From the NCBI GenBank assembly GCA_964470285.1, contig CAYYBZ010000010.1, positions 1,130 to 10,614 of the forward strand: 9,485 nucleotides of DNA. The letters run 5' to 3'. The notes beneath the pieces are model-generated. The model worked only from the letters and a program-made list of their open reading frames with translations, was not told the origin of the DNA and searched no databases. Numbering within the stretch: the stretch's first letter is position 1; each line of letters begins with the position of its first letter. A program made the position numbers and the translations under genes. The stretch comes from CAYYBZ01 sp964470285 [NCBI: uncultured Oligoflexia bacterium]. Its GTDB lineage: Bacteria; Bdellovibrionota_G; CAYYBZ01. Below are positions 1 through 8,494 of this stretch, in pieces.

Positions 1-510
1 TGGATGCATCCCGGGAAAAAGCTCTTTTTTATGGGAGGAGAATTCGGCCAATGGGATGAATGGAATCATGATTCAAGCTTAAACTGGAACCTGATTGGAA
101 ACGCATATAACCTCGGAATTCAAAAACTTCTAAAAGAGCTCAATACTGTTTACAGAAAAGAACCCGCTCTTTACAAGGGAGATTTTCAAAAAACAGGCTT
201 TGAATGGATAGACGCGAGAGATCAGGATAAAAGCGTAATAAGCTATTTAAGAAAATCACCCGACGGTTCAGAGTGCATTCTGACAGTTTGTAATTTTACT
301 CCTGTGGTTAGGAGAAATTACAGAATCGGGGTGCCGTTTGACGGTTATTACAGGGAAATTTTTAACTCGGACGCCGGAGAATACGGTGGAAGCGGTCAGG
401 GTAATCTTGGAGGAGTTGAAGCAACACCGGTTCCATATCATGGAAAACCTAATTCGTTGTCGCTCTCATTACCTCCCCTGTCAGCCGTGATTCTTAAAAG
501 GAGCATGTAG
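1..510 (+). CDS. glgB: 1,4-alpha-glucan branching enzyme, C-terminal part (5' end outside window)
   Basis: This is the 3' end of a glycogen branching enzyme (GH13), which cuts alpha-1,4-glucan chains and re-attaches the fragment through alpha-1,6 bonds in cytoplasmic glycogen synthesis. The reading frame is open from base 1, so the ATG at 4 is internal and not a start. Residues about 6-31 carry the family signature at the end of the catalytic barrel (PGKKLFFMGGEFGQ, then EWNHDSSLNW). Residues about 60-169 form the all-beta alpha-amylase C-terminal domain, with ILTVCNFTPVVRRNYRIGVP and the closing LSLPPLSAVILKR. The catalytic Asp and Glu residues lie upstream and cannot be checked. The TAG stop is only 6 nt before the treZ ATG, so the gene is probably the upstream member of the trehalose operon. 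The identification is secure; intactness of the whole gene is unknown. Confidence 0.94.
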   Translation, partial: WMHPGKKLFFMGGEFGQWDEWNHDSSLNWNLIGNAYNLGIQKLLKELNTVYRKEPALYKGDFQKTGFEWIDARDQDKSVISYLRKSPDGSECILTVCNFTPVVRRNYRIGVPFDGYYREIFNSDAGEYGGSGQGNLGGVEATPVPYHGKPNSLSLSLPPLSAVILKRSM

Positions 511-516
511 TCAAAA

Positions 517-2340
517 ATGAAAACAGGTGCATTGATTAGAAAAGACGGAAAATGCGAGTTTAATGTATGGGCTCCTTTTATAAAGCAGCTTGAGCTTAAG
601 CTTCTTTCACCCGATAGAATTATTCCGATGGAAAAACATTCAGGCGAGTATTTCAGCGTCACACTTGATGATATAAAACCTGGAACAAAATATTTTTATA
701 TTTTAGATAAAAAAAAGGAAAGACCCGATCCGGCCTCCAATTATCAGCCCGATGACGTTCACGGTCCGTCTCAAGTTGCCGACCACAGAAAATTTAGCTG
801 GGGTGATGAAAACTGGAAATGTTTTTCTCTGCAACAAATGATAATTTACGAGCTTCACATCGGAACATTTACAACTGAGGGTACTTTTGAAGCCGCAATT
901 CCCAGACTCAAAGAACTTAAAAGTCTTGGAATTAATACAATTGAGATAATGCCCGTTTGCCAGTTTCCCGGAAAAAGAAACTGGGGATATGACGGAGCAT
1001 ACCCTTATGCTGTTCAAAACAGTTACGGAGGCCCTGAAGGTTTTAAAAATCTTGTTAATGAATGTCATAAAACGGGACTGGCAGTCGTTCTGGACGTTGT
1101 CTATAATCATCTCGGACCCGAGGGTAACTACCTTGGGGATTTCGGGCCCTACTTCACAAAAAAATACTCGACTCCATGGGGAAGTGCCGTCAATTTTGAC
1201 GACGCATACAGTGAAGGCGTAAGAAATTATTTTATTCAAAACGCCCTTTTCTGGTTTGAAAACTATCATATCGATGCTTTAAGGCTGGACGCAATACACG
1301 GTATTTACGACTTCGGAGCCAAACACATTCTGGAAGAACTTTCCGATAACACAGAAAAACTGTCCAGGGAAAAGGGGGAAACACACTACCTTATAGCTGA
1401 GAGTGATTTAAACGACGTCCGCATTATTAAATCCAGAGAGTTTGGCGGATATGATATGAATGCCCAGTGGTCCGATGATTTTCATCACAGCATTCACGCA
1501 CTTTTAACCGGTGATAAATCGGGATATTACGAAGACTTCGGTAAAATTGAACATCTTGAAAAAGCATACAAAGAAGGATTTGTTTATTCATGGAATCATT
1601 CAAATTACCGCAAAAAAAAGCACGGGAATTCATCAATAACTATTACACCAAATAAATTTGTCGTTTTTTCGCAGAACCACGATCAAATAGGCAACAGGGC
1701 CTTCTCGGAAAGATTAATTAAACTTACAGGTTTTGAAAGCGTTAAACTTGCTGCGGCCGCCTGCCTTCTCTCTCCCTATATCCCTTTAATATTTATGGGA
1801 GAAGAATACGCGGAAGATAATCCCTTTTATTATTTCATAAGCCATTATGACAGAAATCTTGTTGAAGCGGTAAGAAAGGGAAGGAAGGAAGAGTTTTCAG
1901 CCTTCAAGTGGGACAGGGAACCTCCCGATCCTTTTGCCGAAGATACTTTCAATAAATCAAAAATTGACTGGGGAAAAAGAAACGGGAAAGATCATAAAAT
2001 AATGCTTGAATTTTATGCATACTTAATAAACTTAAGAAAAGAGATACCTTCATTTTCATCATCAGATAAAAGAAATCTACAAATAAAATCGTATGAAGAA
2101 ATAAAGGTTTTAATATTAAAACGCGCCATAGATAATTCCAATACGGTATCTATAATGAATTTCAACGGTAAGGATACTCAAATAGAATATTCTTTCAATA
2201 AATCAAAGTGGAATAAAATATTTGACTCAAGCGACACTAAGTGGTCGGGACCCGGATGCTTAACACCTGATATGATTGAGATATCAAACACCATCACATT
2301 AAGACCACATAGTTTTGTTGCTTATATTGAGGAGAAATAA
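517..2340 (+). CDS. treZ: Malto-oligosyltrehalose trehalohydrolase
   Basis: TreZ (GH13, 607 aa, normal family length) hydrolyses the alpha-1,4 bond next to the trehalosyl end of malto-oligosyltrehalose and releases trehalose in the cytoplasm. Residues about 1-90 form the N-terminal beta domain (CEFNVWAPF). The barrel starts near IIYELHIGTF (109-118). Region I is DVVYNH (193-198), followed by the TreZ-type GPEGNYLGDFGPYF loop. The predicted nucleophile is D258 in ALRLDAIHG, the acid/base is E295 in LIAESDLND, and the transition-state Asp is D389 in FSQNHDQIGNRA. A beta-rich C-terminal domain ends in LRPHSFVAYIEEK. The ATG at 517 is chosen because it gives the usual short N terminus and has AGGAG at 499-503, with a rather long 13-nt spacer. 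It lies 6 nt after glgB and abuts the GH57 gene. All three catalytic acids are present, so the enzyme should be active. Confidence 0.95.
   Translation: MKTGALIRKDGKCEFNVWAPFIKQLELKLLSPDRIIPMEKHSGEYFSVTLDDIKPGTKYFYILDKKKERPDPASNYQPDDVHGPSQVADHRKFSWGDENWKCFSLQQMIIYELHIGTFTTEGTFEAAIPRLKELKSLGINTIEIMPVCQFPGKRNWGYDGAYPYAVQNSYGGPEGFKNLVNECHKTGLAVVLDVVYNHLGPEGNYLGDFGPYFTKKYSTPWGSAVNFDDAYSEGVRNYFIQNALFWFENYHIDALRLDAIHGIYDFGAKHILEELSDNTEKLSREKGETHYLIAESDLNDVRIIKSREFGGYDMNAQWSDDFHHSIHALLTGDKSGYYEDFGKIEHLEKAYKEGFVYSWNHSNYRKKKHGNSSITITPNKFVVFSQNHDQIGNRAFSERLIKLTGFESVKLAAAACLLSPYIPLIFMGEEYAEDNPFYYFISHYDRNLVEAVRKGRKEEFSAFKWDREPPDPFAEDTFNKSKIDWGKRNGKDHKIMLEFYAYLINLRKEIPSFSSSDKRNLQIKSYEEIKVLILKRAIDNSNTVSIMNFNGKDTQIEYSFNKSKWNKIFDSSDTKWSGPGCLTPDMIEISNTITLRPHSFVAYIEEK
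2329..2334 (+). promoter_or_regulatory. Ribosome binding site inside the end of treZ
   Basis: GAGGAG lies within the last treZ codons, 6 nt before the ATG of the GH57 gene, which immediately follows the treZ TAA. Placing the site inside the upstream coding sequence with no intergenic gap points to translational coupling. The coupling itself is inferred. Confidence 0.8.
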
Positions 2341-4761
2341 ATGAACAAGAACATATGTATTCATGCTCACTTCTATCAGCCGCCAAGAGAAAATCCGTGG
2401 CTTGAAGACGTAGAACTTCAGGATTCGGCTTACCCGTATCATGACTGGAACGAGAGAATTACCATGGAATGCTACGCTCCGAACGCAGCCAGTCGGCTTC
2501 TTGATAAAGAGAGAAGAATTGTCGACATAGTTTCGAATTATTCAAGGATCAGTTTTAATTTCGGACCTACGCTGCTTTCCTGGCTTCAGAAAAATAAACC
2601 TGAAATTTACAGTACGATTATAGAATCCGACAAAGAGAGCCAAAAAAGATTCTCGGGACACGGATCCGCTCTGGCCCAATGTTACAATCATATTATTATG
2701 CCCCTTGCAAATCGCAGAGACAAACGAACACAGATAATCTGGGGTATAAGGGATTTTGAACACAGATTCGGAAGATCACCCGAAGGGATGTGGCTTCCTG
2801 AAACCGCAGTTGACTCCGAGACCCTTGATATACTCGCCGAGCAGGGAATCAAATTTACAATTCTTGCGCCAAGGCAGGCAAAAAGAATAAGGAAAATGGG
2901 GGCAAAAAACTGGACAGATGTATCGGATGAAAAGATTGATCCCAAAATGCCTTACATTTATCAACTTAAATCGGGAAGGGAAATTTCCTTATTCTTTTAT
3001 GACGGTCCGATATCCAGAGACCTCGCTTTCGGAGGACTGCTGTCCCAGGGCGAGAATTTATCTTTAAGATTAGTTGAAGCATTCGCTGAAAACGGGAATA
3101 CCGACCAGCTTTCACATATTGCTACAGACGGAGAAAGCTACGGCCATCATCACAGATTCGGCGATATGGCTTTAGCTTACTGCCTTTATAAAATAGAAAG
3201 TGAAAAGCTGGCAAACATAACGATTTACGGGGAATTTCTTGAAAAATTTCCGCCCACACATGTTGTAGAAATATTCGAAAATTCTTCATGGAGCTGCGTT
3301 CACGGAGTAGAAAGATGGAAAGAGAACTGCGGCTGTAATACAGGAAAGGGCTGGCATCAAAGGTGGAGAGCCCCCTTAAGAGGAGCTCTTAACTGGTTAA
3401 GGGATAATCTTGAGAAAATTTACGAAGAGCAGTCCAGGGAATTTCTTAGCGATCCATGGAAAGCAAGAGACGACTATATAAAAGTTGTTCTTAACAGATC
3501 CATGGAATCTTTTGACAAATTCCTCGGGGAAAATGCCACTAGAATTCTCAACACGGATGACAAAGCAAAATTAATTCGGCTTTTGGAAATGCAAAGAAAT
3601 ACCATGTTAATGTTCACTAGCTGCGGCTGGTTTTTTGACGAAATATCAGGGATTGAAACCGTTCAGATCATGCAGTATGCCGCAAGAGCTATTCAGCTCG
3701 CCAAAGAAACAAGCGGAGCTGATCTTGAAGGGCCCTTTATATCACTTCTTGAAAGAGCTCCTTCAAACATAAAAGAGCTTGAAAACGGAGCAAATGTATA
3801 CAGATCTTATGCAAAGCCCGCCGTTTTGAACCTTATGCGTGTTGCACAGCATTTTGCCGTAGCATCGCTTTTTAAGGATTATGGTAAGGATATTAAGATA
3901 GGCGCATATTTTGCCAAAACATTGAGTTATGAGAAAAAAACCCAGAGTAAAAGACAGATTGCGTGGGGAAATATAAAAGTACACTCAGAGATTACATTTG
4001 ACGAGGGGAATTTCGACTTTGCCCTGATTCATCTGGGTGATCACAACATAATCGGCGGAATAAGCTATTCAAAGCCGCATGAGCAATTTAAAGATTTTTC
4101 AAAAAAGCTAAAACAATCTTTCACAAAAAGCGATATATCGACTTCCATAAAATTAATCAACGACAATTTCAAGGAACACAGCTTTTCACTTAACAATCTG
4201 TTCCGGGATGAACAACGCGAGATATTAAACATAATTCTTGAATCCACTATGAAAGAAATAGAGTCATCTTTTAGAAATATTCATGAAAAATACTATCCGG
4301 TTAATCAGGTCATGAACGATCTTAAAATACCTCTTTCTAAACCTATTTTCGCGGCATCCGGATTTGTTATGACTCTTGATATCGAAAAGATTCTACAAAG
4401 TGAAGAATGCAATACAGAGGAACTCTCAAAGCTTATAGACGACGTCAACAAGGGGGCGTTTGACATTGACAAGGAAAAACTCTCCTTAACGGCGGCTAAA
4501 AAGATCAATTCACTGATAGATCAGATCCGCAGCAATCATGAAGACCTTGAATTTCTGGAAAAAACTAAAGGCATTCTTGAGACACTTGGAAGACTCGGTT
4601 TGAACTTCAATTTATGGGAAAGTCAGAATCAGTACTTTAAAATATGGAAAAAGTTTTCACAACCCATGAATGAAAAGAAGGAATCCGGCGATGAAAAAGC
4701 TACAAAATGGATTGAAATTTTCTCGCAAATCGGAGAACTGATAAAAGTTAGGATAAGTTGA
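2341..4761 (+). CDS. GH57-type glycoside hydrolase with DUF3536 region
   Basis: This 806-residue protein resembles GH57 alpha-glucan enzymes fused to the DUF3536 C-terminal region. GH57 motif 1 is HAHFYQPP (8-15). Motif 2 is around GHGSALAQCYNHIIMP (106-121). Motif 3 is MWLPETAVD, with predicted nucleophile E154. Motif 4 is ATDGESYGHHH, with predicted acid D263. A Cys-containing SCVHGVERWKENCGC segment follows (318-332). The second half is mostly helical, with the GWFFDEISGIETVQIMQYA and AKPAVLNLMRVAQHFA blocks I associate with DUF3536. GH57 members are retaining amylases, glucanotransferases, branching enzymes or pullulanases. For the DUF3536 branch I know of no settled activity, so substrate and reaction are left open. 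No signal peptide is seen, so it is probably cytoplasmic. Its position directly after treZ and overlapping treY suggests it trims, debranches or rearranges glucan for TreY/TreZ; that is inference. Confidence 0.88.
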   Translation: MNKNICIHAHFYQPPRENPWLEDVELQDSAYPYHDWNERITMECYAPNAASRLLDKERRIVDIVSNYSRISFNFGPTLLSWLQKNKPEIYSTIIESDKESQKRFSGHGSALAQCYNHIIMPLANRRDKRTQIIWGIRDFEHRFGRSPEGMWLPETAVDSETLDILAEQGIKFTILAPRQAKRIRKMGAKNWTDVSDEKIDPKMPYIYQLKSGREISLFFYDGPISRDLAFGGLLSQGENLSLRLVEAFAENGNTDQLSHIATDGESYGHHHRFGDMALAYCLYKIESEKLANITIYGEFLEKFPPTHVVEIFENSSWSCVHGVERWKENCGCNTGKGWHQRWRAPLRGALNWLRDNLEKIYEEQSREFLSDPWKARDDYIKVVLNRSMESFDKFLGENATRILNTDDKAKLIRLLEMQRNTMLMFTSCGWFFDEISGIETVQIMQYAARAIQLAKETSGADLEGPFISLLERAPSNIKELENGANVYRSYAKPAVLNLMRVAQHFAVASLFKDYGKDIKIGAYFAKTLSYEKKTQSKRQIAWGNIKVHSEITFDEGNFDFALIHLGDHNIIGGISYSKPHEQFKDFSKKLKQSFTKSDISTSIKLINDNFKEHSFSLNNLFRDEQREILNIILESTMKEIESSFRNIHEKYYPVNQVMNDLKIPLSKPIFAASGFVMTLDIEKILQSEECNTEELSKLIDDVNKGAFDIDKEKLSLTAAKKINSLIDQIRSNHEDLEFLEKTKGILETLGRLGLNFNLWESQNQYFKIWKKFSQPMNEKKESGDEKATKWIEIFSQIGELIKVRIS
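4750..4753 (+). promoter_or_regulatory. Ribosome binding site deciding the treY start
   Basis: AGGA lies 7 nt before the ATG at 4761 and only 4 nt before the TTG at 4758. The spacing favours the ATG, which forms a TGATG overlap with the stop of the GH57 gene. Confidence 0.6.
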
Positions 4762-7541
4762 TGCATATACCTTTAGCAACCTACAGACTTCAATTTAATC
4801 CTTTATTCGGCTTCAAAAACGCTTCCGGAATTGTTTCCTATCTTGAACAACTCGGAATTTCCGATATTTATGCTTCACCTATTTTTAAGGCAAAAAAAGG
4901 AAGCATGCACGGATACGACGTAACCGATCATAACTCTCTTAACAAAGAACTGGGATCAGCTGAAGAATTTGAAAAACTGCATAAACAATTAAAAGAAAAA
5001 ATGCTTTTCTGGCTGCAGGATATTGTCCCAAATCACATGGCGTATGACAGTCAGAACAAAATGCTGATGGAAGTTTTAGAAAACGGCGAAGAATCACCCT
5101 TTCATAAATTTTTCGACATTAAATGGGATCATCCCTATGAAATAATGAAAGGCAGGGTTTTGGTACCTTTTCTGGGTAAATTTTATGCCGAATCACTTGA
5201 AAAAGGCGAAATAAGCCTGGTTTTTGACGAGGAAGGGCTCGCAACCAGATATTATGATTTAAGACTTCCCTTAAATCTTAAATCTTACGACAGGGTACTG
5301 CTTAACGATATCGAGGCACTTGAGAATAACATCGGATCAAACAGCCCTGATCTTATAAATTATTTGGGCTTTGTCCATTCACTTAAACAATCAGGCACAA
5401 ATAGTGACCGGTCATTTGATCAGGTGGGACATTCAAAAAAAATGATATGGAATCTTTACAACAGCAATGAATCCATAAAACAGTTTATTAACTCCAATCT
5501 GGATTATTTTAACGGTAAACAGGATAAATCTTCACTGTTTAAGCTGGATAAATTGCTTATGGAACAACCTTACAGGCTTTCATTCTGGAAAGTGGCATCC
5601 GAAGAAATAAATTACAGAAGATTTTTCAGCATCAATGCTCTTATTTCGCTAAAGATTGAGGAAAAAGAAGTCTTTGAAAAGACACATGAGCTTATATTCA
5701 AACTCGTAAAGGAAAACAAAATACACGGTTTAAGGATAGATCACATAGACGGACTCTACGATCCAAAGCAATACCTTAAAAGGCTTAAGGAAAAACTCGG
5801 CGATATCTACATAACAATTGAGAAAATACTCGCTCCTTACGAAGACCTTCCTGAAAGCTGGCCTGTCGGTTCGACTACAGGATACGATTTTCTCAACATG
5901 GTAAACGGTCTTTTCGTGGCATCGGACAATGTCAGCGAAATTACAAAGATATATTACAAATTCAGCGGGATGCATAAACCTTATGAAGATTTATTGTGCG
6001 AAAAGAAAAAACTGATAATGGGTAAACATATGGCCGGAGATATCGATAATCTGGCTCAATTAATGAAACGTATATCTGCCGATGATATTCACGGCAGAGA
6101 TATAACCTTATACGGTCTTAAAAGAGCGCTTGTGGAAATTATGTCGCTGTTCCCTGTATACAGAACCTACATCAACGATTTAGAATACTCTGAAAAGGAC
6201 AGACATTACATTGAATCGACTATAGAAAAAGCTGTTGAAAAATCACCCGGTCTGACCTATGAATTCAATTTTATAAAGAAATTCTTTTCGATAAGAGAAG
6301 GACTTGCTCCCGAAGATCGTAAAAACAGACTACGCTTTATAATGCGTTTTCAGCAATTTACAGGCCCCCTGATGGCTAAGGGCCTTGAAGATACCACTTT
6401 TTATATTTTTAACAGACTTCTTTCATTAAATGATGTCGGAGGCTCACCCGAAAAATTCGGAATATCTGAGGGTACTTTTCATAACTTTAACAGAAAAAGA
6501 GCCCTTCTGTATCGTTACACGATGAATTCTACATCCACTCATGACACAAAAAGAGGAGAAGATGTAAGGGCCAGAATAAACGTACTTTCCGAAATACCGG
6601 CTCAGTGGTTCGTCAATCTTTCAACCTGGGCAAAAATGAACAGAAACAAAAAAACAATGCTCAAAGGGAAGCGTGCTCCTGATAAAAACGATGAATATTT
6701 TATCTATCAGACTTTGTTGGGGACCTATCCGTTTGATGATAACTCCATGCAAGGCTTTATAGCAAGGCTTAAAGAATATATCATTAAGGCAATCAGAGAG
6801 GCCAAGGTTCATACTGCCTGGATTCAGCCTGATACTGATTATGAGGAAGCCTGCCAAAGATTCATAGAGAAGATAATGAAACCGTCCAAAAATAATAAGT
6901 TTCTTGAAAGCTTCATTCCCTTTCAAAAAAGAATTTCTTTTTACGGTGTTTTCAACTCTCTATCCCAGACTCTAATCAAGCTTACAAGCCCGGGATTTCC
7001 GGATATTTATCAGGGAACTGAGCTGTGGGATCTGACCCTTGTTGATCCCGACAACAGACGATCTGTCGACTATGAAAAAAGAAAGGCCGACCTTAAATAT
7101 ATTAAAGAAAGCTTTGAAAAAGATTCGGCAAAACTTATTAAAGAGCTGTTATCTTCGGTTAAAGACGGAAGAATCAAAATGTTTTTAATATGGAAAACTT
7201 TGAATCATAGAAAGGCAAACAGAATTATATTTGAAAACGGAGAATATATGCCGCTTAAGACCGAAGGAAGATTTAAGGAGAACGTATTCTCTTTTGCAAG
7301 GTCTTACGAAAACCTTTTTGAGTTGGTAATCATTCCCAGATTCTTAACCGGTATAATCAGTGAGAACAAATACCCTCTCGCGGATGTTTGGGAAGACACA
7401 TCACTTCAATTGCCTCTTGACGGTAAAATCCAATTCAAAAACATTTTTACCGGTGAAAAGTTTAAATCTTCAAACAAAATACAATTAAAAGATATTTTAA
7501 GAAATTTCCCTGTTGCTGTTATAAGCGGCAAAGAATTATAA
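4761..7541 (+). CDS. treY: Malto-oligosyltrehalose synthase
   Basis: TreY (GH13) isomerises the reducing-end alpha-1,4 bond of a malto-oligosaccharide or glucan chain into an alpha,alpha-1,1 bond, making the substrate of TreZ. With the ATG at 4761 it has 926 aa, within the family range. The N terminus has the diagnostic ATYRLQF (6-12), then [20 protein letters not shown] and region I DIVPNHM (87-93). The predicted nucleophile is D327 in [13 protein letters not shown], the acid/base is E354 in ITIEKIL, and the third Asp is D595 in [15 protein letters not shown]. The C-terminal part keeps [25 protein letters not shown]. An in-frame TTG at 4758 would add one residue. The ATG is preferred because it overlaps the preceding stop as TGATG and has a better spaced AGGA. 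No signal peptide is seen. It is the last sugar gene of the operon, and no clear terminator follows it. Confidence 0.95.
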   Translation: MHIPLATYRLQFNPLFGFKNASGIVSYLEQLGISDIYASPIFKAKKGSMHGYDVTDHNSLNKELGSAEEFEKLHKQLKEKMLFWLQDIVPNHMAYDSQNKMLMEVLENGEESPFHKFFDIKWDHPYEIMKGRVLVPFLGKFYAESLEKGEISLVFDEEGLATRYYDLRLPLNLKSYDRVLLNDIEALENNIGSNSPDLINYLGFVHSLKQSGTNSDRSFDQVGHSKKMIWNLYNSNESIKQFINSNLDYFNGKQDKSSLFKLDKLLMEQPYRLSFWKVASEEINYRRFFSINALISLKIEEKEVFEKTHELIFKLVKENKIHGLRIDHIDGLYDPKQYLKRLKEKLGDIYITIEKILAPYEDLPESWPVGSTTGYDFLNMVNGLFVASDNVSEITKIYYKFSGMHKPYEDLLCEKKKLIMGKHMAGDIDNLAQLMKRISADDIHGRDITLYGLKRALVEIMSLFPVYRTYINDLEYSEKDRHYIESTIEKAVEKSPGLTYEFNFIKKFFSIREGLAPEDRKNRLRFIMRFQQFTGPLMAKGLEDTTFYIFNRLLSLNDVGGSPEKFGISEGTFHNFNRKRALLYRYTMNSTSTHDTKRGEDVRARINVLSEIPAQWFVNLSTWAKMNRNKKTMLKGKRAPDKNDEYFIYQTLLGTYPFDDNSMQGFIARLKEYIIKAIREAKVHTAWIQPDTDYEEACQRFIEKIMKPSKNNKFLESFIPFQKRISFYGVFNSLSQTLIKLTSPGFPDIYQGTELWDLTLVDPDNRRSVDYEKRKADLKYIKESFEKDSAKLIKELLSSVKDGRIKMFLIWKTLNHRKANRIIFENGEYMPLKTEGRFKENVFSFARSYENLFELVIIPRFLTGIISENKYPLADVWEDTSLQLPLDGKIQFKNIFTGEKFKSSNKIQLKDILRNFPVAVISGKEL

Positions 7542-7570
7542 AAATCACATTTCCTGATTTCATATTTCTT

Positions 7571-7840
7571 AAAAGACTATTCATCTCAAAAGGCTTCTCC
7601 CTCTTAACGAACAACTCAAAACTTGCGGCCATAGGCTACTGTTTTGGCGGCACAACCGTGCTTGAGCGTGCAAGAAGCGGTGCTAACATTCAAGGTGTTG
7701 TAAACTTTCACGGAGGCCTTGACAGTCCAAATCCAAAAGACGGAAACGATAACTCAAAAGGCGCAGCTTACAATGAAAAAGCGGACAAAAGATCATGGCG
7801 GCATATGAAACTATTTTTCGACGAAATGTTTCATAAATAG
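7571..7840 (+). pseudogene. Dienelactone hydrolase family remnant with internal deletion
   Basis: The frame, open without a stop to TAG at 7838-7840, translates to pieces of a dienelactone hydrolase (alpha/beta hydrolase). From about 7604 it reads [20 protein letters not shown], then [17 protein letters not shown] and DSPNPKD. This is the strand and nucleophile elbow, with the family's Cys in GYCFGG (codon 7640). It then jumps directly to [14 protein letters not shown] and MKLFFDEMF, which is the normal C terminus of the same family. The roughly 60-80 residues that usually lie between, with the catalytic Asp and His, are missing, as is nearly the whole N-terminal half. Only 66 codons follow from the Cys to the stop, against a usual protein of about 240 aa. 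There is no good start or ribosome binding site. The left boundary is approximate. The gene is almost certainly dead, although the surviving frame has no stop, which suggests recent decay. Confidence 0.8.
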
Positions 7841-7846
7841 TATAAT
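7818..7846 (+). promoter_or_regulatory. Candidate promoter of the histidine phosphatase gene
   Basis: A perfect TATAAT at 7841-7846 begins right after the stop of the hydrolase remnant. A partial -35, TCGACG (7818-7823, 4 of 6 matches to TTGACA), lies 17 nt upstream. Transcription would start near 7853-7855, practically at the ATG (7856), which has no visible Shine-Dalgarno. The -10 is strong, the -35 weak, and activity is inferred. Confidence 0.5.
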
Positions 7847-7855
7847 GTTCCGCAA

Positions 7856-8437
7856 ATGAAAATATATCTTGTAAGGCACGGAAAAACCGACTGGAACGTT
7901 GAAAACAGGATAATGGGCTCCAACGATATTCCCTTAAACGAAACCGGTATTCAGGAAATAACTAAAGCAGCACATTTTCTCAAAGGAAAGGGAATTAAAA
8001 AGATTTTTTCCTCACCGGTTAACAGATGTGTTGAAAGCGCTCAGATTATTGCAAATACACTAAGATGTGATATCGAAACGGATAATGGTTTAAGGGAAAC
8101 CGAGTTCGGTGATTGGGTTGGAAAGATTTACGATGACTTAAAAAAAGAGGTCGATTTTCGGGCTTATTACGAATTCCCCTACGATAAGGTAATACCGAAC
8201 GGCGAGAGCTTCAGCGAGTTTTACGACAGGGTAATTGATTCATTTATTAAAATATCCGAGGAAAATACACAAGATTTGATAATTGCTACTCATGCAGACC
8301 CGATAAAAACCATTATCCTTCATACTTTAAAATGTCCGCTTACTAGTGCACATCTATTCAAGATTGACAATGCGTCTGTCAGCCTCATAGAGATTAAGAA
8401 GCATTCAAAAATTATATACGTGAATTTGCTGCCGTAA
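7856..8437 (+). CDS. Histidine phosphatase family protein (phosphoglycerate mutase-like)
   Basis: This 193-residue protein is a complete single-domain member of the histidine phosphatase superfamily, which transfers phosphate through a phospho-histidine. The N-terminal motif LVRHGKTDWN places R7 and the phosphorylated H8. R57 lies in FSSPVNR, the general acid is likely E81 in LRETEFGDWVG, and the second His is H146 in IIATHADP. The length matches the GpmB/CobC-like branch. The substrate cannot be told from sequence: a cofactor-dependent mutase-like enzyme, alpha-ribazole phosphatase (CobC) or a sugar-phosphate phosphatase are all possible, and no cobalamin genes lie nearby. The start is the ATG directly before KIYLVRHG, so no conserved residue is lost, but there is no clear ribosome binding site upstream. 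It is convergent with the SH3 gene and shares a terminator with it. A link to the trehalose operon is not shown. Confidence 0.9.
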   Translation: MKIYLVRHGKTDWNVENRIMGSNDIPLNETGIQEITKAAHFLKGKGIKKIFSSPVNRCVESAQIIANTLRCDIETDNGLRETEFGDWVGKIYDDLKKEVDFRAYYEFPYDKVIPNGESFSEFYDRVIDSFIKISEENTQDLIIATHADPIKTIILHTLKCPLTSAHLFKIDNASVSLIEIKKHSKIIYVNLLP

Positions 8438-8439
8438 AA

Positions 8440-8464
8440 AAGGGAAGCATTGAACGCTTCCCTT
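8440..8464. terminator. Bidirectional terminator between convergent genes
   Basis: AAGGGAAGC (8440-8448) and GCTTCCCTT (8456-8464) form a perfect 9-bp stem with a 7-nt loop, just after the phosphatase stop and before the end of the minus-strand SH3 gene. On the minus strand the hairpin runs into a T tract (A's at 8436-8441 on +), making a good intrinsic terminator. On the + strand the tail is only TTCTT, so termination there may be weaker. Confidence 0.85.
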
Positions 8465-8494
8465 CTTAGCTGTTAATATATTTAAGCTGTCCAG

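Noticed and set aside
703-1269. Long minus-strand open frame inside treZ
   Set aside because: It lies opposite a gene with all catalytic motifs of its family, has no recognisable domain, and is a shadow frame. The same holds for the other antisense frames inside treZ, the GH57 gene and treY.
7658-7840. A separate 60-residue gene starting at GTG 7658
   Set aside because: The homology to dienelactone hydrolase continues in frame upstream of this GTG (the GYCFGG block), so the GTG is an internal codon of a decayed gene.
7856-8437. Assignment as CobC or GpmB
   Set aside because: The catalytic residues are common to the whole superfamily and there is no cobalamin or glycolysis context, so a specific gene symbol is not justified.
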